Source: Gammaproteobacteria bacterium (GTDB lineage Bacteria > Pseudomonadota > Gammaproteobacteria > Enterobacterales > GCA-2746155). Taken from it: a DNA stretch of 5,447 nt. How positions within the stretch are numbered: the stretch's first letter is position 1; each line of letters begins with the position of its first letter. Positions 1 to 5,447 of this stretch are shown in pieces. Location: positions 1-5,447 of the forward strand of contig JAAGZM010000314.1 of assembly GCA_024206355.1 (NCBI GenBank). The letters are read 5' to 3'. The notes under the pieces were generated by a model. It was not told the DNA's origin. It searched no databases and saw only the letters and a program-made list of their open reading frames with translations. Made by a program: the position numbers and the translations under genes.

Positions 1-35
1 ATTTGATTGCACGTTTTTTAGACTTATTGACTTGA
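1..35 (+). CDS. Possible 3' end of a convergent plus-strand gene
   Basis: Reading from base 3, the plus strand gives LIARFLDLLT then TGA at 33-35, only 4 bases before a terminator hairpin whose longer T tract faces plus-strand transcripts. That spacing is typical of a gene end, and the residues look like a protein C-terminus. Ten codons cannot identify a gene, and another plus frame is open from base 2 to TAA at 137-139, so this is weak inference. Confidence 0.25.
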   Translation, partial: LIARFLDLLT

Positions 36-39
36 CGGC

Positions 40-75
40 AAAAGCCTTACATAGAATGACTATGAACGGCTTTTT
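40..75. terminator. Bidirectional intrinsic terminator downstream of the symporter
   Basis: The plus strand reads AAAAGCC (40-46) then, after an inner stem CATAG-AATGA-CTATG (50-64), GGCTTTTT (68-75). The two stems are separated by a 3x3 internal loop. The T tract is five bases on the plus strand and four on the minus strand, so it could stop transcripts from both directions. It begins 78 bases past the symporter stop, with no minus-strand gene in between. Confidence 0.6.
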
Positions 76-153
76 AGTCGGCGCCACTAAGCCTAAAAAA
101 CACACACTCAAACGCGTCCAACTGAGGATTCTAGGTTAAATCAAACTAAAAAT

Positions 154-1476
154 CTAAGTTTTAGCGGTTTCACCATCAGGTAAATCGACTTCTTCGAATT
201 CAAGCCCTGCTTCTGGATCTTCAAAGACATCCATATTAAAGTCACCTTCACCTTTTGCGATAATACAGCTTACCGTTGCGTCACCAGTTACATTGACTGA
301 GGTTCGGATCATATCAAGGATTCTGTCTACACCAATAATCAATGCAATTCCTTGAACGGGGAGACCAACTTGAGTTAGTACCATAGTTAAGGTGATAAGA
401 CCTACACCAGGAACTGCAGCAGTACCAATGGATGCAAGTACAGCGGTTAAAATGATGGTTAAATACTGTATGAAAGACAAATCAATTTGATAGACCTGAG
501 CAATAAAGACAGTTGCAACACCTTGCATGATTGCTGTCCCATCCATATTGATGGTTGCTCCCAGTGGAACAGTGAATGAGGCAATTGAGTTCTTTACACC
601 AAGTCGTTTAGTAACTGTTTCCATGCTAACTGGAATTGTTGCACCACTGCTGGCTGTACTAAATGCAAATAGCTGTACTGCGCGCATTTTCTTAAGGAAT
701 TTAATAGGATCTAATTTTGCCATGAATTTTAGTAGTAATGGATACGTTAATGCGCCGTGAATGAGCAGTACGGCTATCACTAAAAAGAAGTATTTTGCTA
801 ACGGAAGTATGGAATCAATGCCTAAGGTTGCCATTAATTTCGCAATAAGCGCGAATACACCGTAAGGAGCAATTGCCATAATGATTGTTACCATTTTCAT
901 GATAACTTCATTTAAGTTTTGAAAAAACTCTGTGACAGTTCTTCCTTTTTCACCGGCTTGAGTCAGTGCAAATCCAAAGAGCACTGCAAAGACAATAATT
1001 TGTAGCATCTTGCCTTCAGCCATAGCGCTAATTGGATTTTTGGGAACTAAGTTAATAATGGTATTGATCAGAGGAGGTGCTTCTTTAGCTGCGAACTCTG
1101 TGGCTGGAAAATTAGCTCCGACACCCGGGCCAACAATGTAAGCGGCAAATAGAGCAAGTGCTACGGCTATGGCTGTAGTCAGTAAGTATAAGCCAACGGT
1201 TTTCAAGCCCATCCGGCCTAGTTTGCTACTATCTTCTAAAGAACTTACGCCACAAATCAGGGAAACAAGTACCAGTGGAACAACAAGCATTTGCAGACTA
1301 GCTATAAATATTTTACCAACTACGTGGAATAGTCCACCTGTTATATAAGTTTGAACCCACTGCACATCTGGTGCTAATTGATTAATAATTAAACCAATGA
1401 AAGCACCAAGCCCCATTCCCACTAAAATACGAGCACTTAGGCTTATTTTTTTATTTGATTCAGCGGCTTCTGACAT
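154..1476 (-). CDS. Dicarboxylate/amino-acid:cation symporter (DAACS family, glutamate/aspartate type)
   Basis: This is an inner-membrane secondary transporter, 440 residues from the chosen start, a normal length for the GltP/GltT/GltPh family. It probably imports glutamate, aspartate or a C4-dicarboxylate with Na+ or H+. The transport core is intact: serine-rich hairpin HP1 (STASSGATIPVS, about 273-284), the NMDGT motif in TM7 (310-314), hairpin HP2 (ASIGTAAVPGVG, 348-359), and TM8 with D384, D388, R391, T392, N395 and D399 in the pattern DRILDMIRTSVNVTGD. The TM8 arginine and the preceding aspartate match the residues that bind the side-chain carboxylate and amino group of aspartate in GltPh, so an acidic substrate is favoured over a neutral one. 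The C-terminal 33 residues are strongly acidic (12 D/E). I chose ATG 1476 because AGGAAA (1483-1488) sits 6 bases upstream. An in-frame ATG at 1515 would add 13 polar residues without a good ribosome site. The gene follows astB by 68 bases, so co-expression is plausible. Family certain, substrate inferred. Confidence 0.93.
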   Translation of the reverse strand: MSEAAESNKKISLSARILVGMGLGAFIGLIINQLAPDVQWVQTYITGGLFHVVGKIFIASLQMLVVPLVLVSLICGVSSLEDSSKLGRMGLKTVGLYLLTTAIAVALALFAAYIVGPGVGANFPATEFAAKEAPPLINTIINLVPKNPISAMAEGKMLQIIVFAVLFGFALTQAGEKGRTVTEFFQNLNEVIMKMVTIIMAIAPYGVFALIAKLMATLGIDSILPLAKYFFLVIAVLLIHGALTYPLLLKFMAKLDPIKFLKKMRAVQLFAFSTASSGATIPVSMETVTKRLGVKNSIASFTVPLGATINMDGTAIMQGVATVFIAQVYQIDLSFIQYLTIILTAVLASIGTAAVPGVGLITLTMVLTQVGLPVQGIALIIGVDRILDMIRTSVNVTGDATVSCIIAKGEGDFNMDVFEDPEAGLEFEEVDLPDGETAKT

Positions 1477-1482
1477 ATGAAA

Positions 1483-1488
1483 TTTCCT
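1483..1488 (-). promoter_or_regulatory. Ribosome binding site deciding the symporter start
   Basis: On the minus strand AGGAAA lies 6 bases before ATG 1476. It supports the shorter start (protein beginning MSEAAES) over the in-frame ATG at 1515, which has only a GGGG run almost abutting it. Confidence 0.75.
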
Positions 1489-1544
1489 ATTATTGTTATA
1501 ATTTTTCAATACCATGCCCCATAGTGGGATACAAGGTCAAGTGT

Positions 1545-2888
1545 TCAAGCTATTTGAAATGGGTATACGCTACCCAAATTGAGTATTCCTGTGAGTTCAT
1601 CTAAAGCAGTCCTGCTTTCCAAGAGTAGTTGGTGATCAGCCAAATCTTCTGCTGTCATAGAGTCACGATAATGTTTAGAAACCCATTGGGTGAGTTGTAA
1701 GTAAAGATCATTATTCATAAATACAGCGGGATTTGATGCCGCTCTCTCTTGCTCTGTTAATACGATTCGTTGTCGTAAACATGCAGGACCACCACCATTA
1801 CGCATACTTTGTTGTACTTCGAAAGTTTTAACATCCTTGATAGGATTATCCGCGGCTATTAATTGATACAGGTATTCGCTGACATGCCGATTCTCCTGAC
1901 ACTCACCTGGAGCAATAAGCATCATTCCACCCTCTGGTCGATTAACCAGTTGGCTATTAAAGAGATATGAACTAATAGCATCTTCTATTGGAACTTGATC
2001 ATTAGTTACCTCAACAATTTGAAAGTTATCACCAGGATACTTTTTCTTCAAAGTGTCAAATGTCTCTTGTTGGTTTAAAAATGCCTGTTCGTGACAGAAC
2101 AATAAATTACCATTTCCCACCGCGATAACATCATTATGAAATACGCCCTGATCAATCACCTCAGGATTCTGCTGGGCAATCACGGTATTTTCATCAGATA
2201 GCTGATGCAGGCGAACTATAGCTTCGCAAGCTTCAAATGTCTGTCTTGCTGGAAATTTTTTCGGTTCAGGCATTGAAGATCTGAAAGCGTATTTTCCAAA
2301 GACAAAAAACTCTAAGCCTTTATCGCCATAGTTATCACAAAAGCGTGTGTGATTTGCTGCACCTTCATCGCCAAAATGATCACCTAGAGGAAGCGCATGG
2401 TGATGAGCAAAGTGTTCATCATTATTAAACATGGTTTGTAATATTCTGCTCGTAGTATCAAATTCAATGGAACGATGGAATTTATTAGCTAAATTTGCTG
2501 CTGTAATGTGCAATCGTTGATCGTTGGTGTCAGCACTAGGTGAAACTGTGCAGGCATTAGCTGTCCACATGCTTGATGCTGAAGAGCAGGCGACTAATAG
2601 TTCAGGTGCTTTTTTAGCGGCATCAAATAGTACTTTTGCATCATTACCTGTAAAACCTAATTGGCGTAAGGTGCTGATATCGGGACGTTCCATCGGAGCC
2701 AAAACAGCCTGAGGTAATCCCAAGTCCTGTAAAGCCTTCATTTTAGCTAGCCCTTGTAGAGCCGCCTCTTTAGGGTTTGAAGCTCCCGTTGCATTTTTTA
2801 ATGATGCGACGTTGCCTACAGAGAGGCCTGCATAGTTGTGCGTTGGACCGACGAGTCCATCAAAATTATATTCACTTGCTTGTATCAT
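1545..2888 (-). CDS. astB: N-succinylarginine dihydrolase AstB
   Basis: Second enzyme of the AST pathway. It is cytoplasmic and converts N2-succinylarginine to N2-succinylornithine with release of two ammonia and CO2. The protein has 447 residues, the usual length for AstB, and belongs to the amidinotransferase/pentein fold. The catalytic set is complete: E175 in GDEGAANH, H251 in GVFHND and nucleophile C370 in GGGPACLRQR. Expected substrate-binding residues are also present: the loop at 20-29 (AGLSVGNVAS), N111, H138-R139 in KFHRS, R215, D253 and N364. The N-terminus EYNFDGLVGPTHNYAG is a family signature. Residue 112-113 reads AC where I recall AA in E. coli AstB. The ATG is 4 bases after the astA stop, with a GGAAGAA ribosome site inside the astA 3' end, so translation is probably coupled to astA. 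AstB is a dedicated catabolic enzyme, so the pair with AstA indicates arginine use as nitrogen or carbon source. Confidence 0.98.
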   Translation of the reverse strand: MIQASEYNFDGLVGPTHNYAGLSVGNVASLKNATGASNPKEAALQGLAKMKALQDLGLPQAVLAPMERPDISTLRQLGFTGNDAKVLFDAAKKAPELLVACSSASSMWTANACTVSPSADTNDQRLHITAANLANKFHRSIEFDTTSRILQTMFNNDEHFAHHHALPLGDHFGDEGAANHTRFCDNYGDKGLEFFVFGKYAFRSSMPEPKKFPARQTFEACEAIVRLHQLSDENTVIAQQNPEVIDQGVFHNDVIAVGNGNLLFCHEQAFLNQQETFDTLKKKYPGDNFQIVEVTNDQVPIEDAISSYLFNSQLVNRPEGGMMLIAPGECQENRHVSEYLYQLIAADNPIKDVKTFEVQQSMRNGGGPACLRQRIVLTEQERAASNPAVFMNNDLYLQLTQWVSKHYRDSMTAEDLADHQLLLESRTALDELTGILNLGSVYPFQIA

Positions 2889-2892
2889 TGGT

Positions 2893-3927
2893 TTATTTTC
2901 TTCCAGTAGGGTAGATCCGTAGGCTATCGCCCGTCTTTACATTTAGGGCTTCAGCCAAAGAGGTATCGATTGTTATTGTCTGTAGTTTTAATATGCCATT
3001 GCCATAGCAGGACCGAAAATTGGTTACTTCTTTATTAGCGAGCATACATTGCTGGCTTTCATTTGTGTTAAATTTGTCATCGGGTACAACGGTTACCGTG
3101 CAACTATTACTATTTTCTATTGTTTTAATTTTCTTAGTCTGGACTTCAATTGATGGTCCAGCATCAAAGATGTCAACATAACCTCGATATTCAAAACCTT
3201 CCTTTTCTAACATTTTTAAAGCCGGTACAGTATCTGGATGAACTTGGCCGATAACTTCACGTGCAGATTTTGGTAGTAGTGGCAGATATATAGGATATTT
3301 CGGCATGAGTTCGGCAATAAATTGATTAGAGCCTTCACCACTGAGTGCATCAGCATCAGTATATTTCATGGTAAAAAAATGATTACCTAGAGCATCCCAG
3401 AAAGGAGAATTTCCATCCTCATCAGAGAGGCCTCTCATTTCTGCAATAACTTTTGGAGCAAAACGTTCTATATGCATTGACATAAAAAGAAAGCGGCTAC
3501 GTGAAAGCAGTTGGCCATTACCATCTTTTCGGTAGTCAGGATGTAAAAATAATGTGCAAATTTCTGTTGAGCCGGTGTAGTCATTACCTAAATAAAGGAT
3601 ATTGATGACATTGTGGACACTGAGTTCTGGAGCAGAATGGACAACGGTACCTACCTGATAGGTATAGAAAGATTCCGCTAAACCAACGGTGGCTGCTAGG
3701 GCACTAGTACCAACAATTTGGCCAGTATCGGAGTCTTCTAGTAAGAATAAATAATACTCTAGCCCCGGAGTTGAAACTTTTGAGCTGAACGCTAATTTGG
3801 AGTTTTCGATTTTTTCTTCAAGTAATTCAATATCATTAGGTAACGTAGTTAATCCCGGGCCAGTTTGTTGGGCTAGCTCTCTTAGTGACTCCAGATCTGC
3901 ACTCATTGCTGGACGAATTATCATCAT
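2893..3927 (-). CDS. astA: Arginine N-succinyltransferase AstA
   Basis: First enzyme of the AST pathway. It transfers succinyl from succinyl-CoA to the alpha-amino group of L-arginine in the cytoplasm. The protein is 344 residues, the same length as I recall for E. coli AstA, and has a GNAT-related fold. Visible family blocks: MMIIRPAMSADL at the N-terminus, TGPGLTTLP (22-30), GNDYTGSTEICTLFLHPDYR (114-133, acyl-CoA region), RKDGNGQLLSRSRFLFM (133-149), IAEMRG (161-166), SPFWDALGNHFF (174-185), FIAELMPKYPIY (203-214) and GQVHPDT (227-233) with H230 at the position of the catalytic histidine (229 in E. coli). I kept the first of two adjacent ATGs (3927 and 3924) because E. coli AstA also begins MM and a GGGG ribosome site at 3939-3942 lies 11 bases upstream. 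Pseudomonads carry two paralogous subunits (AruF/AruG). Only one copy is visible here. It begins the presumed astA-astB transcript. Confidence 0.98.
   Translation of the reverse strand: MMIIRPAMSADLESLRELAQQTGPGLTTLPNDIELLEEKIENSKLAFSSKVSTPGLEYYLFLLEDSDTGQIVGTSALAATVGLAESFYTYQVGTVVHSAPELSVHNVINILYLGNDYTGSTEICTLFLHPDYRKDGNGQLLSRSRFLFMSMHIERFAPKVIAEMRGLSDEDGNSPFWDALGNHFFTMKYTDADALSGEGSNQFIAELMPKYPIYLPLLPKSAREVIGQVHPDTVPALKMLEKEGFEYRGYVDIFDAGPSIEVQTKKIKTIENSNSCTVTVVPDDKFNTNESQQCMLANKEVTNFRSCYGNGILKLQTITIDTSLAEALNVKTGDSLRIYPTGRK
2898..2904 (-). promoter_or_regulatory. Ribosome binding site of astB inside the astA 3' end
   Basis: Minus-strand GGAAGAA overlaps the last astA codons (Gly-Arg-Lys) and lies 9 bases before the astB ATG. 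With a 4-base intergenic gap this points to translational coupling of AstA and AstB. Confidence 0.6.
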
Positions 3928-3950
3928 TTGTTGAACTACCCCGTAAATTA

Positions 3951-3964
3951 ACTAATTGATTAGT
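3951..3964. promoter_or_regulatory. Perfect palindrome at the astA promoter (possible operator)
   Basis: ACTAATTGATTAGT is a 6+2+6 perfect inverted repeat. It overlaps the last bases of the proposed astA -10 box (3962-3967) and covers the expected transcription start, where a bound dimeric repressor would block initiation. The flanking bases do not extend the symmetry. The region is AT-rich, so chance symmetry remains possible. No cognate regulator is in the window. Confidence 0.4.
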
Positions 3965-3989
3965 ATAACTTAATTACCGGAATATTAAA
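3962..3989 (-). promoter_or_regulatory. Putative sigma-70 promoter of astA-astB
   Basis: On the minus strand the -10 is TATACT (3962-3967, 5 of 6 to consensus) and the best -35 is TTTAAT (3984-3989, 3 of 6) with a 16-base spacer. Transcription would start near 3955, leaving a leader of about 28 bases before the astA ATG. The poor -35 would fit a promoter that needs an activator. It is the only good candidate in the gap between the chemoreceptor stop and astA. Confidence 0.45.
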
Positions 3990-4001
3990 TTTTTATTCAA
4001 A
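3984..4001. promoter_or_regulatory. Candidate ARG box (ArgR operator) upstream of astA
   Basis: ATTAAATTTTTATTCAAA aligns to the enterobacterial ArgR half-operator consensus WNTGAATWWWWATTCANW with a single mismatch (A for G at position 4). ArgR is known to control the ast operon in E. coli. The site is centred near -37 relative to the inferred start, overlapping the -35 region. No equally good second box is seen at the usual 2-3 base spacing on either side. AT-richness lowers the specificity of the match. Confidence 0.45.
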
Positions 4002-4027
4002 ATTCTTTAATCTAGATAATACCTCGA

Positions 4028-5447
4028 CTATTTATTTATTTTAAAGCTATCTGTGAAATGAGAGATTTCATCAACAACACTTTTGAGTCTATCTACCTGT
4101 TCTTTTGTTTCCTCAGCACTGTGTGCCGTCAAAGATGATAAGGCCGCAATATCGTTAATATTACTATGTATGGTATCAACGGCAATATTCTGTTCATCTG
4201 CTGCAGAAGCTACTTGTTCTCCTATTAATTTAATAGAATTAATTGAGGTTGATATGTGCTCTAAAGAACTATGTGCATCACTGGACAAAGAAACACTAAG
4301 TTCTGCTTGAGTTTTATTTTTCCCCATCACATCGACGGCTTCTTCAGTAGCAGATAATAGACGTTCAGTCATTTCTTGTATTTCCGATGTTGAGTCTTGA
4401 GTACGGGCTGCAAGAGTACGTACTTCATCAGCGACTACCGCAAATCCTCTTCCTTGCTCACCTGCACGAGCTGCTTCAATTGCTGCATTCAATGCAAGAA
4501 GGTTAGTCTGCTCAGCTATGCCTCTAATCACATCCAGTACGCCAGCAATCTGTTGACTGTCTTCTTGTAATTGTTTGAGTACATCAACAGCACTATTAAC
4601 GTCTGCAGCTAATATATTGGTAGCATCCATGCTTTTACTGACTACATTCATTCCATCATTCGTAGAACCTACTGTTGCATTGATAGCTTCTGAAGTTTGA
4701 GAAGCGTGTCCTGCTATTTCTCTTGCAGAAGCAGACATTTGAGTAATTGCGGATGCAACCTGTTCAGTTTGGCCGTCTTGTTGAAGAACTGAAGAAGTCA
4801 TAGAGTGTGTGATTTCTTGCAGTTTTTCTGAAGTATTATCGAGTGTTGTAGAAGAAACTACGATAGCTCGAATTGAATGTTCAAGGTTATCTACGAACAG
4901 ATTAAACTCTTTTGCGATTAAAGATACTTCATCCTCACCCTCTGCATCAAGTCTTTGTGTTAAGTCTCCTTTACCACTAGCAATCTCTGCTAAGGCTGTT
5001 GATACATCGGTCAGGCGATTACCAATAAACTTCTTATATATGACTGATAGAATGACAAATAATAATAATGCCATTAAAAATAGAAAAATATCTAAGGTAT
5101 AACTAATAGATTGACCATTTTCTATTTGTGATTGAATATTTGTTTGTATTTCAAGGATTCCTCGTACGTCCCCTAGTGCCCATCCTGTCTTTGGTGTATC
5201 TGGATGTTCATTATGACAAGTAACGCAAGCTTCACTGACCATCAGATCAGCGGTAGCCACGCGAACAACTAAACCTTTGTCAGTTTCCATTGTGCTGCTA
5301 TAGACTGCTTTGGAATTTTTTGATAATGTCTGCCAAGCTTCTTGACCGAATTTATCGAGTTGACGATTGCTTCTGTTTGGAAAAGGGTAAGGAGAGTAGA
5401 GTTTTAAAGCAGTTCCTTGATCAACCAGTAGCTCTGATAAGTCGTGA
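4028..5447 (-). CDS. Methyl-accepting chemotaxis protein with periplasmic Tll0287-like (DUF3365) haem sensor domain, 5' partial
   Basis: Chemoreceptor that would signal through CheW/CheA to the flagellar motor or a related output. The visible part is 472 codons. The frame stays open from ATG 5290 to the right edge with no stop, and the added 52 residues fit the sensor domain, so ATG 5290 is an internal methionine and the true start with the first membrane helix lies outside. Order of domains in visible-residue numbering: Tll0287-like domain (about 1-105) with a c-type haem motif CVTCH at 74-78; a membrane helix (about 116-137); HAMP (about 140-195) including SGKGDLTQRL; then the coiled-coil signalling domain with the conserved hairpin tip at about 308-343 (core EQTNLLALNAAIEAARAGEQ). 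The protein ends HFTDSFKINK without a CheR-binding pentapeptide tail. The two-armed coiled coil of roughly 270 residues fits about a 40-heptad class. Ligand unknown; redox, oxygen or NO sensing through haem is an inference. No terminator is evident after its stop. Confidence 0.95.
   Translation of the reverse strand, partial: HDLSELLVDQGTALKLYSPYPFPNRSNRQLDKFGQEAWQTLSKNSKAVYSSTMETDKGLVVRVATADLMVSEACVTCHNEHPDTPKTGWALGDVRGILEIQTNIQSQIENGQSISYTLDIFLFLMALLLFVILSVIYKKFIGNRLTDVSTALAEIASGKGDLTQRLDAEGEDEVSLIAKEFNLFVDNLEHSIRAIVVSSTTLDNTSEKLQEITHSMTSSVLQQDGQTEQVASAITQMSASAREIAGHASQTSEAINATVGSTNDGMNVVSKSMDATNILAADVNSAVDVLKQLQEDSQQIAGVLDVIRGIAEQTNLLALNAAIEAARAGEQGRGFAVVADEVRTLAARTQDSTSEIQEMTERLLSATEEAVDVMGKNKTQAELSVSLSSDAHSSLEHISTSINSIKLIGEQVASAADEQNIAVDTIHSNINDIAALSSLTAHSAEETKEQVDRLKSVVDEISHFTDSFKINK
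5213..5227 (-). other. CxxCH covalent haem-binding motif in the chemoreceptor sensor domain
   Basis: Codons for Cys-Val-Thr-Cys-His, followed by NEHPDTPKTGW and GDVRGILEI, the arrangement expected in Tll0287-like domains. Covalent haem c attachment occurs in the periplasm by the cytochrome c maturation machinery, which places this domain outside the inner membrane. Confidence 0.8.

Noticed and set aside
2..139. Plus-strand frame open from the left edge to TAA at 137-139
   Set aside because: It runs through the terminator hairpin and its translation is not recognisable. Probably open by chance.
527..760. Plus-strand open frame of 77 codons
   Set aside because: It lies wholly inside the symporter gene on the opposite strand, has no recognisable domain, and the minus-strand protein there contains the conserved HP1 and NMDGT motifs.
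1514..1530. Small inverted repeat (CCCA-TAG-TGGG) between astB and the symporter, as a terminator
   Set aside because: The stem is only about 4 base pairs and no T tract follows on the minus strand, so it should not terminate transcription.
1489..1540. Promoter for the symporter (TTGACC and TATAAC hexamers on the minus strand)
   Set aside because: The hexamers are not at a workable spacing for each other, and TATAAC would leave almost no leader before the ribosome site. Not strong enough to list.
2524..2712. Plus-strand open frame of 62 codons
   Set aside because: Antisense shadow of astB, covering its conserved N-terminal region. No family resemblance.
4002..4027. Terminator after the chemoreceptor stop
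   Set aside because: Only the short ATCTAGAT palindrome is present, with no GC stem or T tract on the minus strand.
4083..4310. Plus-strand open frame of 75 codons
   Set aside because: Antisense to the chemoreceptor coiled coil. Serine- and leucine-rich composition is what the reverse of a coiled-coil gene gives.
4809..5102. Plus-strand open frame of 97 codons
   Set aside because: Antisense to the HAMP and membrane-helix region of the chemoreceptor, with no domain and low-complexity composition.

Overview
The window looks like chromosomal DNA from a moderately AT-rich gammaproteobacterium. The basis is a recognisable pair of arginine succinyltransferase (AST) pathway enzymes whose lengths and active-site motifs closely match the enterobacterial and pseudomonad proteins, a glutamate-type DAACS symporter, and a membrane chemoreceptor with a c-type haem sensor domain. 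Genus cannot be read from the sequence. No mobile element, CRISPR array, tRNA or rRNA was seen.

Layout: all four substantial genes are on the minus strand, so transcription runs from high to low coordinates. From 5447 to 4028 is the 3' part of a methyl-accepting chemotaxis protein whose start lies beyond the right edge. A 97-base AT-rich gap (3931-4027, with the last bases acting as leader) carries the probable astA promoter: a TATACT -10 box, a weak -35, an ArgR-type operator differing from consensus at one defined base, and a 14-base perfect palindrome overlapping the -10. Next come astA (3927-2893) and astB (2888-1545), 4 bases apart and probably translationally coupled. After 68 bases is a sodium- or proton-coupled dicarboxylate/amino-acid symporter (1476-154). 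The left end (1-153) holds a hairpin terminator at 40-75 with T tracts on both strands, and possibly the last codons of a convergent plus-strand gene.

How the genes fit together: AstA succinylates arginine and AstB hydrolyses succinylarginine, releasing ammonia and CO2. These are the first two steps of the route that ends in glutamate and succinate. A DAACS carrier with the acidic-amino-acid binding residues sits directly downstream with no convincing terminator between, which suggests an astA-astB-symporter unit. astC, astD and astE are not in the window. The chemoreceptor is probably a separate transcription unit.

I see no clearly new biological system. The points most worth following are the candidate ArgR box and palindrome in front of astA, the AstA-AstB-symporter order without astD between, and the haem-sensor chemoreceptor, which reads open through the right edge.
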